A stretch of 64,000 bases of DNA from positions 62,001 through 126,000 of the forward strand of contig JARKPO010000045.1 of the NCBI GenBank assembly GCA_029975215.1, read 5' to 3'. The translations under genes and the position numbers were made by a program. Below the pieces are notes generated by a model that was not told the DNA's origin, ran no database searches, and saw only the letters and a program-made list of their open reading frames with translations. Positions 25,957 through 34,211 of the stretch are shown here, in pieces. Position 1 is the stretch's first letter, and the number at the start of each line of letters is the position of its first letter. This stretch comes from Levilinea sp. Lineage in GTDB: Bacteria; Chloroflexota; Anaerolineae; Anaerolineales; Anaerolineaceae.

Positions 25957-27837
25957 TCAGAACTGCGGCCGATCAGAAGACTCATCCGAGACAAAGTTAA
26001 TCATATCGCCGGATTCTTTACGTTTGCGGCTGCTCTGCGGCGGGGTTGACCCGTCTGAGGCGGCGTAGTATGAATAATATTGAGAGTAATGGTGGTAGCC
26101 GCCGTAATATTCTGCACGGTTTGCGGGAATTCGGTTGAAGATGACACCCAACACGCGCGCATTGACCCGGCGCAGCTGCTCAAAGGTGGCGCTGCCGGAA
26201 TTACGGTCGGTCTTGCCGGGGTTCATGACCACTAAAACCCCATCCACGCGCGAGGCCAAAACGGCAGCGTCTGCCACCAGGATGGGCGGCGAGTCGATGA
26301 TGGCGATATCACACTGCTCTTTTAACCCTTCGATGAATTGGCGCATTTTTTCAGATGCAAGCAGTTCTGCAGGATTGGGAGGAAGGCTGCCAGAGGTGAT
26401 GACGCCCATGTCGGAATCGCGCCAGGGGCGGGTGATGGCCTGGATGGTACGGTGATTGAGGAAAACATCGCTTAAACCGACGCGGTTGTTGACGCCGAGG
26501 AATTTATGCAGCTTGGGCCGGCGCAGGTCGGCATCTACGACGATCACGCGCTTTCCAGCCTGCGCCATGACCATGCCCAGGTTGGCGGCTAGGGTGGTTT
26601 TGCCTTCTCCAGGCCCGCCGCTGGTGACCAGAATGACGCGCAGCGGCTTATCAATACTTGAGAATTCCAGATTGGTTCGTAAGGAACGCAGGGATTCTGC
26701 AAAGGGCGAACGCGGTTCATCCGCGGCCATGAGCGCTTCGCGAGTGCGGCTGTTTTTTACTTCCGGAATATAACCAATCACTGGAACTTCAAACAATTGG
26801 GCAATTTCTTCCGGGGATTTGATGGTGTTATCTAAATACTCGATGAGGAAAATGATACCGGCAGCAATGAGCAGCCCTACCGTGCAGCCCAGGGCGGTAT
26901 TCGTGAGCGGACGCGGCCGGATGGGTTTTTTGGCCGGTTCTGCTTGCTCAACCTGCACCACGTTGGGCGTGTTGCGCAAGCGTGCAAGGCGTACGGATTC
27001 ATAACTGTTGAGAAGATTGGAGTAAATTTGCTGGTATTGGGTGAGGGTAGAACGCTTTTGCTCCAGATCAACTGTCTGCGAATTTGACGTAGAAATTTCT
27101 CCATTCAGCAAATTTAGATAAATCTGTTGATAAAAGTCCAGCGTGCTCTGGAGACGTTCCAGGCGCAGCTCTTTTTCTTTGATTAGATTCATTTGCTCAG
27201 GGGTAGGCGTGCTCAACCCGGAAGGGTTGATGGCCGAGATTTCTTTTTGCACCCCAAGAATGGATTCCTGAAGGGATTTGATCTGCGCGTTGACTTCTTT
27301 TTGTTGGTCTTTTTTGGTCTGTTCAGACACCAGGCTGATTTCAACTTGGAGAGCAGCGATTTGCTGTTCCATTTGCTTCAGCTGAGCTTGCAGGCTTTCT
27401 TCACTGGCAGCAAATCGGGATGCCTGGATGACCTCATTCTGATCAATCAATACCGAGATGAGCGAATTGGCAATCAGGGCGGCGCGGTTGGCGTCGGAAT
27501 CTTCCACAGTCACCTGGATTAGAAGGGTATCGCGGACCAGCTGCCCCGATATTTGATTCCCTTCAACCTTGGAGCCAACTTTTTCACTGGCGGCATCCAG
27601 CACCGGTTGGGTGGTGAGCAGTTGAATGTAGGTCAAGGCTAGCTGCTGGTCGCTGATATAACCCACATCGGAAACGCGTTGGTCGGGCGCACGGGAAACC
27701 AGGAATTTGGTGGTAGATTGGTACATAGGCGTTTGATAGGTGCTGCCGATGTAACCGCCGACGCCGCCCAACAGAACGCCCAAGAGGAGCAGCCAGAACC
27801 AGCGCAAAAACAACTGCAGATATTGTTTTAATTCCAT
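25957..27837 (-). CDS. Wzz/BY-kinase fusion, polysaccharide tyrosine autokinase
   Basis: A 626-residue fusion of a Wzz chain-length domain (two membrane helices, about 12-32 and 310-330, with a long coiled-coil between) and a bacterial tyrosine kinase. The kinase has Walker A GPGEGKTTLAANL, A' V-V-D-A-D-L-R-R-P and Walker B I-I-D-S-P-P. The tail holds a tyrosine cluster (A-E-Y-Y-G-G-Y-H-H-Y-S-Q-Y-Y-S-Y-Y) for autophosphorylation. It would control export and length of a capsule or exopolysaccharide. A TATAAT -10 lies at 27939-27944 on the minus strand, and GAGG precedes ATG. Confidence 0.92.
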   Translation of the reverse strand: MELKQYLQLFLRWFWLLLLGVLLGGVGGYIGSTYQTPMYQSTTKFLVSRAPDQRVSDVGYISDQQLALTYIQLLTTQPVLDAASEKVGSKVEGNQISGQLVRDTLLIQVTVEDSDANRAALIANSLISVLIDQNEVIQASRFAASEESLQAQLKQMEQQIAALQVEISLVSEQTKKDQQKEVNAQIKSLQESILGVQKEISAINPSGLSTPTPEQMNLIKEKELRLERLQSTLDFYQQIYLNLLNGEISTSNSQTVDLEQKRSTLTQYQQIYSNLLNSYESVRLARLRNTPNVVQVEQAEPAKKPIRPRPLTNTALGCTVGLLIAAGIIFLIEYLDNTIKSPEEIAQLFEVPVIGYIPEVKNSRTREALMAADEPRSPFAESLRSLRTNLEFSSIDKPLRVILVTSGGPGEGKTTLAANLGMVMAQAGKRVIVVDADLRRPKLHKFLGVNNRVGLSDVFLNHRTIQAITRPWRDSDMGVITSGSLPPNPAELLASEKMRQFIEGLKEQCDIAIIDSPPILVADAAVLASRVDGVLVVMNPGKTDRNSGSATFEQLRRVNARVLGVIFNRIPANRAEYYGGYHHYSQYYSYYAASDGSTPPQSSRKRKESGDMINFVSDESSDRPQF

Positions 27838-28017
27838 GAATTGGCCTCGATCTCTGCTCAGCCCGCCTGATATGGATAACAGAAGCGTCAGGCTGAATCA
27901 GGTGAGAGATGGGTGTACTGAATGTAAGCGATGCAATTATTATACCCTGCGGTTAAAAAAGCGTTGTCATTTTCGGATGCATAGATGACCGGCAGGGCCG
28001 CTATTTCTCAGGTGAGG

Positions 28018-28023
28018 TAAAAT
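28018..28023 (+). promoter_or_regulatory. Probable -10 of the rfbBA operon
   Basis: TAAAAT in the context AGGTAAAATG, 33 bases before the rfbB start. It resembles the TGGTAAAAT elements elsewhere in the window, with no clear -35. Confidence 0.4.
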
Positions 28024-28056
28024 GGGAGTCATGACCTTGAGTGAAAGGAAGAATGT

Positions 28057-29142
28057 ATGCAGAATGTTTTGGTTACCGGCGGAGCAGGGTTTATCGGTTC
28101 CAACTTCATCCGCTATCTGTTAAACCATGATAAAGCAGTGCGCATCGTAAACCTGGATGCGTTGACGTATGCAGGGACGCTGGATAATTTGCGCGATTTG
28201 CCGGATGAGAATCGGCATACGTTCATTCAGGGTGATATCACGAACGCAGACTGTCTGGCGGCAGTATTTGCTGACCATGCAGTTGATACGGTGGTGCATT
28301 TTGCGGCAGAAACCCATGTGGACCGCTCAATCACTGGGCCGCAGCGCTTTATTCAAACCAATGTGGTTGGGACGATGAATCTGCTGGACGCGGCGCGGCA
28401 GGCCTGGCAAACTCCTGCGGGTGGATATATCAGTGGAGTGCGTTTTCACCACATTTCTACCGATGAAGTGTTTGGAGCGCTCGCGGTGGGGGACCCTGCT
28501 TTTGATGAACAGACCCCTTATGCGCCGCGCTCACCCTATTCCGCCTCGAAAGCGGCCAGCGATCATCTGGTTCGAGCGTATTTTCATTCGTTTGGCTTAC
28601 CGGTGACGATCACCAACTGCTCGAATAATTACGGGCCGCACCAATTTCCAGAAAAGCTGATTCCTTTGATGATCCTGAATGCGGTGGAGGGGAAGCCTTT
28701 GCCTTTGTACGGCGATGGTCAGCAAATCCGTGATTGGCTGTATGTTGAGGATCATTGCGAGGCGATTTGCTGCGTTCTGGAGAAGGGCGCGCTGGGTGAG
28801 ACATATGGGGTGGGCGGCGGAAACCAGCCCACTAATCAAATGATCGTTGAGACCATTTGCGATATTCTGGATGAGTGGCTGCCAGCAGCCAGCTTTGGTG
28901 CGCGGCGATCCCTGATCCGCTATGTGAGCGACCGGCCTGGGCATGACCGGCGCTATGCCATGAATATTGAGAAGATTCGCAAAAAATTGGGCTGGCAGCC
29001 GCGTGAGAGCCTGGACAGCGGACTGCGGAAGACGATCGCGTGGTATCTGGAGAATTCGGCATGGATTGAAAGCATCCGCACGAAACCGGATTTCCAAGCC
29101 TGGATGAAAGAAAACTACGGCCATAGGAGCGTACTGGCATGA
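28057..29142 (+). CDS. rfbB: dTDP-glucose 4,6-dehydratase
   Basis: A 361-residue extended SDR converting dTDP-glucose to dTDP-4-keto-6-deoxyglucose. It shows [20 protein letters not shown] with the catalytic Asp-Glu, Y-S-A-S-K (Tyr-x3-Lys) and [13 protein letters not shown] lies seven bases before ATG. It overlaps rfbA by four bases. The product could feed dTDP-rhamnose or an amino-deoxy sugar; rfbC and rfbD are not in the window, while an RffA-type aminotransferase is at 41-42 kb. Confidence 0.95.
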   Translation: MQNVLVTGGAGFIGSNFIRYLLNHDKAVRIVNLDALTYAGTLDNLRDLPDENRHTFIQGDITNADCLAAVFADHAVDTVVHFAAETHVDRSITGPQRFIQTNVVGTMNLLDAARQAWQTPAGGYISGVRFHHISTDEVFGALAVGDPAFDEQTPYAPRSPYSASKAASDHLVRAYFHSFGLPVTITNCSNNYGPHQFPEKLIPLMILNAVEGKPLPLYGDGQQIRDWLYVEDHCEAICCVLEKGALGETYGVGGGNQPTNQMIVETICDILDEWLPAASFGARRSLIRYVSDRPGHDRRYAMNIEKIRKKLGWQPRESLDSGLRKTIAWYLENSAWIESIRTKPDFQAWMKENYGHRSVLA

Positions 29143-30017
29143 AAGGGATCGTGTTGGCTGGTGGATACGGAACGCGCTTGTACCCGCTGACCCTGGCGGT
29201 GAGCAAGCAGCTGCTGCCGGTGTATGACAAACCGATGATCTATTATCCAATTTCCATGCTGATGCTGGCTGGTATTCGGGAACTGCTGGTCATTTCGACA
29301 CCAGAAGATCTGCCGGGGTTTGAGCGGCTGCTGGGGGATGGGGCGCAGTGGGGCATGCAGTTTTCGTATGCGGCCCAGAGTAAGCCGCGCGGTTTGGCGG
29401 ATGCGCTGCGCGTGGGTCGCGAATTCATTGCCGGGGAGCCGGTCTGCCTTATTTTGGGCGACAATATCTTCTTTGGAACCGGTTTGGGGGATATATTGCG
29501 GCAGGCGGCACAGGTGGAGGATGGGGCGGTGATTTTTGCATATCCGGTGAAGGATCCGCAGCGCTACGGTGTGGTGGAATTTGACAAGGACTACCAGGTG
29601 CTGAGCCTGGAAGAGAAGCCCAGTAAGCCGCGGTCAAATTACGCTGTGCCGGGGATTTATTTCTATGACCGTCAGGCGTGTGACATGGCGGCCTGTTTGA
29701 AACCTTCGAATCGGGGGGAGTTAGAGATCACGGATCTGAACCAGATGTATTTGCGGACTGGAAAGTTGCAGGTGCAGGTACTGGGGCGCGGGGTGGCCTG
29801 GCTGGATGCGGGCACGCACGAATCTTTGCTGCAGGCGGCCAGTTTTATTGAAGCGGTGGAGGAGCGGCAGGGTTTAATGATCGCCTGTTTGGAGGAAATT
29901 GCCTACCGCATGGGTTACATTGATCTGAAACAGCTTAACGCTCTGGCGCGCAAACTGGCAACCAATCATTACGGGCGATATTTGCTGAATTTGGTCGAGG
30001 AAGAAAGCCGCGGATAG
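29139..30017 (+). CDS. rfbA: Glucose-1-phosphate thymidylyltransferase
   Basis: A 292-residue nucleotidyltransferase joining dTTP and glucose 1-phosphate to dTDP-glucose. The signature [11 protein letters not shown] is followed by [12 protein letters not shown]. The G-D-N-I-F-F-G and E-K-P motifs are also present. Length matches the RmlA family. Its ATG overlaps the rfbB stop (ATGA), so translation is coupled, and an intrinsic terminator follows. Confidence 0.95.
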   Translation: MKGIVLAGGYGTRLYPLTLAVSKQLLPVYDKPMIYYPISMLMLAGIRELLVISTPEDLPGFERLLGDGAQWGMQFSYAAQSKPRGLADALRVGREFIAGEPVCLILGDNIFFGTGLGDILRQAAQVEDGAVIFAYPVKDPQRYGVVEFDKDYQVLSLEEKPSKPRSNYAVPGIYFYDRQACDMAACLKPSNRGELEITDLNQMYLRTGKLQVQVLGRGVAWLDAGTHESLLQAASFIEAVEERQGLMIACLEEIAYRMGYIDLKQLNALARKLATNHYGRYLLNLVEEESRG

Positions 30018-30034
30018 GAAACCGGCATTAAAAT

Positions 30035-30078
30035 GTCAAACGCCAGGGTGAGGGGGGCACCCAGGCGTTTGACTTATA
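30035..30078 (+). terminator. Intrinsic terminator of rfbBA
   Basis: A long hairpin with a 10-bp outer stem (30035-30044 with 30064-30073) and a 5-bp inner stem (30046-30050 with 30058-30062) follows the rfbA stop; the sequence after it is AU-rich rather than a pure U-run. Confidence 0.75.
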
Positions 30079-30159
30079 TACTTTATCACTTTTCCTGACG
30101 ACAAGCAAGAGTTTCTTGCCCACAGCAGCCTTACAAAAATGCAAAGTCAAGTCAAATGT

Positions 30160-30807
30160 TTATTGAACTGCCAGAAAGCACAAGTAGTAGGCAGCGATGC
30201 CAAAGGCTACGGAGACGTTGAGAGACTCTTTTTTTCCTAACATGGGCAGATACACCACCTGATGACAGAGGGCCAGCAGGTTTGGATCCACGCCTGAGAC
30301 TTCGTTACCCAGGATCAAGATGATTGGCGCAGCGGTGGGCAAGAGAGTCTGCGCAAAGAGCGGTTGAGCATTGGGGCCGCCTTCCAACGCCCAAATTTGC
30401 GCGCCGCGGGCTTTTTCTTCGTTGATGAGATCCACAGCATTCCAGGTCTGGCTCCAGGGGACGCGCAGTTCGGCGCCCAAGGCCGTTTTTGCCACTTTGG
30501 GTTGGTCAGGGGTGGGGGTGATGCCGCACAGGTACAGGTGGGCAATGCCAGCCGCGTCAGCAGTGCGAAAAATGGAGCCGACGTTGTGGGCGCTGCGCAG
30601 ATTATCCAACAGAACCGAAATTTCTGGCTGCGGAGCTGCGGCCTGGGATGGAACCGGCAAGCCGTTGTAGGGAAGCTCGGTGATTTCCAGCGGGCCGCCG
30701 CATTTGGGACAGGCAGTGGGCGGAACCTGATGGGGGGATGCTGGAAAGTGAAACCGACAGGTGGGGCGCAGACAGCGGCAGATCTTTGGGCTTTGCGGTT
30801 GATTCAA
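30160..30807 (-). CDS. TrmH/SpoU-family RNA 2'-O-methyltransferase
   Basis: A 215-residue SPOUT methyltransferase using S-adenosylmethionine. The trefoil-knot motifs are N-V-G-S-I-F-R-T-A-D, L-I-L-G-N-E-V-S-G-V and S-L-N-V-S-V-A-F-G. The N terminus carries cysteines (C-R-C, C, then C-P-K-C-G) that look like a zinc ribbon. The start is a TTG at 30807 with AGGAG seven bases upstream; ATG codons further up would run into the ROK gene promoter. The RNA target (tRNA or rRNA) is unknown. Confidence 0.82.
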   Translation of the reverse strand: MNQPQSPKICRCLRPTCRFHFPASPHQVPPTACPKCGGPLEITELPYNGLPVPSQAAAPQPEISVLLDNLRSAHNVGSIFRTADAAGIAHLYLCGITPTPDQPKVAKTALGAELRVPWSQTWNAVDLINEEKARGAQIWALEGGPNAQPLFAQTLLPTAAPIILILGNEVSGVDPNLLALCHQVVYLPMLGKKESLNVSVAFGIAAYYLCFLAVQ

Positions 30808-30877
30808 AAGAAAACTCCTGTGGGCAGGTTGCCTGCTGATTGTACCTGATTTGGCTGCGAATGCGGGCCGTTCTGGC

Positions 30878-30906
30878 TTGCCGTTTTGAGGGGTATGTTT
30901 TAGACT
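30878..30906 (+). promoter_or_regulatory. Probable promoter of the ROK-GH31 operon
   Basis: TTGCCG (30878-30883), 17 bases, TAGACT (30901-30906), with the start codon at 30950. Confidence 0.45.
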
Positions 30907-30949
30907 GATCATCATCATACACAAGCAGCCAGCAGAAAAGGATAAGAAG

Positions 30950-31855
30950 ATGGCACGATACGGGTGTGTGGAAGCGGGTGGCACCAAATTCATTTGCGCG
31001 GTGGCGGACGAGACGGGGACGATCGAGGCGGAAGTGCGCATCCCCACCACCACGCCAGAAGAAACGCTGGGCCAGGCACTGCGCTTTTTTCAGGCGCAGC
31101 ACGCCGCGGGGAACGAGGCTCTGCAATCCCTGGGGATTGCTTGTTTTGGGCCGGTGGATTTGCGGGTGGATTCGACCACTTATGGGATGATCACCGCTAC
31201 ACCCAAGGCGGGATGGCGGATGACCCCGGTGGTGCGCTTTTTTCAGGATGGCCTGGGAATTCCGGTGGGGTTGGATACGGACGTAAACGGCGCCGCCCTG
31301 GCGGAAGGTGTTTGGGGGGCAGGGAAAGGACTGCAAGATTTTGTATATGTGACGATCGGCACGGGCATTGGCGGTGGAGCCGTGGTGGGGGGGCGCGCTG
31401 TGCATGGGGCTATGCACCCGGAAATGGGGCATATGCGCATCCCACACGATCGGGAGCGCGATCCTTTTACGGGGATCTGTCCTTTTCACGGCGACTGCTG
31501 GGAGGGCCTGTGCAGCGGCCCGGCTTTGCATGCGCGCTACGGCGAGGCGGCTGAAAACTGGCCTGAGGATCACCCGGGTTGGGAGCTGGCAACGGAATAC
31601 ACCGCCCTGGCGGTGCAGAACATCCTGTGCACTTTATCGCCGCAGCGCATCCTGTTAGGCGGCGGGGTGATGCAGCAAGCGCGGCTGTTCCCCATCCTGC
31701 GACAAAGATCGGCGGCCCTGCTGAATGGGTATTTATCCACAGCGGCCACGGCAGCGGATTTGGAGGCGGTGATTATGCCTCCGGCTTTAGGTTCCAGAGC
31801 AGGGATTATGGGGGGGTTGGTGCTGGCGCTGCGGGCAGCGGGGGTGGAGGTGTAG
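30950..31855 (+). CDS. ROK-family sugar kinase, probable fructokinase
   Basis: A 301-residue kinase of the GmuE/ScrK fructokinase branch. It has the E-A-G-G-T-K phosphate loop and T-I-G-T-G-I-G-G-G. The ROK zinc site is read as H-M-R-I-P-H then C-P-F-H-G-D-C-W-E-G-L-C-S-G-P-A. It would phosphorylate fructose (or mannose) at C6. AAGGA lies seven bases before ATG. The stop codon abuts the GH31 start, so the pair forms a carbohydrate-use operon. Confidence 0.85.
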   Translation: MARYGCVEAGGTKFICAVADETGTIEAEVRIPTTTPEETLGQALRFFQAQHAAGNEALQSLGIACFGPVDLRVDSTTYGMITATPKAGWRMTPVVRFFQDGLGIPVGLDTDVNGAALAEGVWGAGKGLQDFVYVTIGTGIGGGAVVGGRAVHGAMHPEMGHMRIPHDRERDPFTGICPFHGDCWEGLCSGPALHARYGEAAENWPEDHPGWELATEYTALAVQNILCTLSPQRILLGGGVMQQARLFPILRQRSAALLNGYLSTAATAADLEAVIMPPALGSRAGIMGGLVLALRAAGVEV

Positions 31856-31885
31856 ATGCAGATGCAGATGCAGATGCAGATGCGG
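31856..31885 (+). repeat. Hexanucleotide tandem repeat over a start codon
   Basis: Four exact copies of ATGCAG (31856-31879) and a fifth imperfect ATGCGG form the first ten codons of the GH31 gene, giving five in-frame ATG codons. GGAGG at 31846-31850 serves the first. The unit is a multiple of three, so copy-number change keeps the frame but changes the number of starts. Confidence 0.9.
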
Positions 31886-34126
31886 TATTACGGTGAGAAT
31901 GGGGTGCGTATTACGCATATTGCAGCTGGGCAACAGCCGCAGAAAGACGCCGTGTGGTTGGCGGATGTCTTTACGGGGCTGGCGCCAGAGCAAGATCAGG
32001 GGAATTTTCGGGTGGAAACTGTGAGAGGATGTGTTGTGGTGCGAGGAGCCGATGGCGCTCTGCGTTTCTCTGAGGCGCAAGCACCGCGTTGGACAGCGAA
32101 AGGGAGGATTCGGCTGTCGTTTAAAGCCTGGCCGGAGGAGCGCTTTTTTGGTTGGGGGGAGTGGTTCAATGCTTATGCCCGCCGCAGCGGCCAATGGAAG
32201 CTGAAGGCGCGGGAATCACCGGCATTCTTGCAGGGGCGGCAGACATATTCGACCATCCCTATGTTCATCAGCAGCCGCGGGTACGCCTGTTTCTTGCTCA
32301 ACAGCCGCCCCAGCTGTTGGAAACTGGACGATCATAAGGGAATGTTGAGTGTGGAGGTAAGCCAAGGCCCTGCGGATTACCTGCTGATCTTCGGCCGTAC
32401 CCTGAAAGAGATCGTGCGTCAGTACACCCAGTGGACGGGGCGGCCGCCGCTGCTGCCGCGCTGGGCGTTTGGCCTGTGGGTGACGGCTTACCCCCAGGAA
32501 GCTCAGGACAAGGTAGTGGAACTGGTGCGGGAACACCGCCGGTGGGACGTGGCCCTGGACGGGGTAATCCTGGATTACCATTGGGAGGAGAAATTCCACA
32601 ACTTTCAGTTCCGGAAAAGTCTATTCCCCAATCCGGACCGGCTGGTGGAGGATCTGAAGCAGGAAAACGTGCGCCTGGGCTTGATTTTTACACCGTTTTT
32701 AAACACGAAAAACGAGCCTTTGAAGAAAACCATCTTGAACCTGGCGGTGCGAAACGTCCCCACAGGTCTGGAAAAGGATGATGAGTGTGATTTGGAAGGC
32801 TACCAGCAGGCGCAGGATGCTGGCTATCTGGCCCACTCGGACGCGGCCTGGTGGTTTGGGCGCGGGGGCATGTTTGACTTCACTAACCCTGCGGGCGTGC
32901 GCTGGTGGTGCGGGCGTATGGAGCCGCTGTATCGGCTGGGGGTGGCTTTTTTTAAGAATGATGATGGCGAATATCTGCCGAAGAATGCCTGGTCAGCCGC
33001 AGGCCTGACAGGTGAGGAGTACCACAACCTATACGGTTTCTACTACGGAAAAGCGATCTATGAGGGGATGGAAGGGTTGGACGACCGACGGGGGATGGTG
33101 TATGCGCGCAGTGTGTGGGCCGGCTCGCAGCGCTACCCGGCGCTTTTTCTGGGTGATCAAAAACCGACCTTCGCTCATCTGCGAGCCACCCTGCGTGCAG
33201 CTTTGAATATGAGCTGGCTGGGGTTCTCTTATTGGACGGCGGACGTTTTTGGGTTGGATGGGCGGACGACCCCTGAAACCCACATGCGGTATGCACAATG
33301 GACGCTGCTTGCGCCAGTGGCGCGTTACTTTCAACGGCCGGCGGCGGTGGACGACACCCGCAGCCCGTGGTCGCACGGCCCACAGGCTGCGGCGAGTTTT
33401 TGTAAATATACTGAGCTGCGCTACCGGCTGCTGCCGTACTATCACTGCCTGGGGTGGGAAGCCTACACAGACGGGGTGCCTGTGGTGCGTCCGCTGGCGC
33501 TGGAGTTTGAAGGAGAGCCAGAACTGCTGGAGATTGCAGATCAGGTGATGCTCGGCCCGGCGTTGATGGCCGCTCCTGTGGTGGAAGGTGGGGCGACCTC
33601 CCGTCCGGTGACTTTCCCGCAAGGGAAATGGTTCAATTTTTGGACGGATGAAGCGATGCCTGGTGGTAAACGGGTGGAGGTGCTCGCGGCGGTGGATGAT
33701 CTGCCACTGTTTGTGCGCGGAGGACAGTGGCTGGTGATGGGGCCTGCTCACCGCTTTATCCGCGACGACCATCGTTTTGACTCACTTGAATTCCACCTGT
33801 GGCCGCCGTTTGAGGCCGAGCTGACTTTTCGTGATGACGACGGCCTGACGCGCGCCTACCAGCGAGGCGAATTCGCCGAGACGAAATTGACAGCGCAAAT
33901 GCGGGACGGGCAGGTGAACTTGGAATTGTCGCCGACGGTGGGGAGGTACTGCGGAATGCCGGAAACGCGCCAGGTAACTTTTGTGCTGCATTTCCCCGCG
34001 GGCAGCATACCCCGAGTCGCGGCGCAGCCGCAGGGTTTTGAGGTTCGAGCGGAGGGGAACAGCCTGCGAGCAGCAGGGACGGTGCGGACGCAGGAGGGGG
34101 CCGAGATCACACTGACGCTGAAATAA
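31856..34126 (+). CDS. Glycoside hydrolase family 31 (alpha-glycosidase)
   Basis: A 756-residue retaining alpha-glycosidase. The nucleophile loop F-F-K-N-D-D-G-E (D369) resembles KTDFGE of alpha-xylosidases, and the acid/base is D463 in S-Y-W-T-A-D-V-F-G. The barrel has W-V-T-A-Y-P and V-I-L-D-Y-H-W-E-E before it. No signal peptide is seen, so it acts in the cytosol on imported oligosaccharides. Alpha-xylosidase, alpha-glucosidase or alpha-galactosidase are all possible. The first residues are a MQ repeat. It shares an operon with the fructokinase. Confidence 0.87.
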   Translation: MQMQMQMQMRYYGENGVRITHIAAGQQPQKDAVWLADVFTGLAPEQDQGNFRVETVRGCVVVRGADGALRFSEAQAPRWTAKGRIRLSFKAWPEERFFGWGEWFNAYARRSGQWKLKARESPAFLQGRQTYSTIPMFISSRGYACFLLNSRPSCWKLDDHKGMLSVEVSQGPADYLLIFGRTLKEIVRQYTQWTGRPPLLPRWAFGLWVTAYPQEAQDKVVELVREHRRWDVALDGVILDYHWEEKFHNFQFRKSLFPNPDRLVEDLKQENVRLGLIFTPFLNTKNEPLKKTILNLAVRNVPTGLEKDDECDLEGYQQAQDAGYLAHSDAAWWFGRGGMFDFTNPAGVRWWCGRMEPLYRLGVAFFKNDDGEYLPKNAWSAAGLTGEEYHNLYGFYYGKAIYEGMEGLDDRRGMVYARSVWAGSQRYPALFLGDQKPTFAHLRATLRAALNMSWLGFSYWTADVFGLDGRTTPETHMRYAQWTLLAPVARYFQRPAAVDDTRSPWSHGPQAAASFCKYTELRYRLLPYYHCLGWEAYTDGVPVVRPLALEFEGEPELLEIADQVMLGPALMAAPVVEGGATSRPVTFPQGKWFNFWTDEAMPGGKRVEVLAAVDDLPLFVRGGQWLVMGPAHRFIRDDHRFDSLEFHLWPPFEAELTFRDDDGLTRAYQRGEFAETKLTAQMRDGQVNLELSPTVGRYCGMPETRQVTFVLHFPAGSIPRVAAQPQGFEVRAEGNSLRAAGTVRTQEGAEITLTLK

Positions 34127-34159
34127 CCCTAAGATCGCGACAAACGCCAGTTAAAGCAT

Positions 34160-34193
34160 CGAGAGGCAGTTCTGAGGCTGCCTCTCGGTTCTT
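34160..34193 (+). terminator. Intrinsic terminator of the ROK-GH31 operon
   Basis: A 10-bp perfect stem (34160-34169 with 34178-34187), eight-base loop, then GUUCUUUU. It may also serve the convergent tal-pgi transcript, though the minus-strand U-run is weak. Confidence 0.85.
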
Positions 34194-34211
34194 TTATGGG
34201 TGAGCTGAGGG

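Noticed and set aside
27838-28056. Possible small RNA or riboswitch in the wzc-rfbB gap
   Set aside because: Apart from -10 elements for the two divergent genes I see no stable hairpin or conserved riboswitch pattern.
31859-31896. Asp-Ala dipeptide repeat at the end of a plus-strand frame
   Set aside because: It is the ATGCAG DNA repeat read in another frame after the real stop of the ROK gene; not a protein feature.
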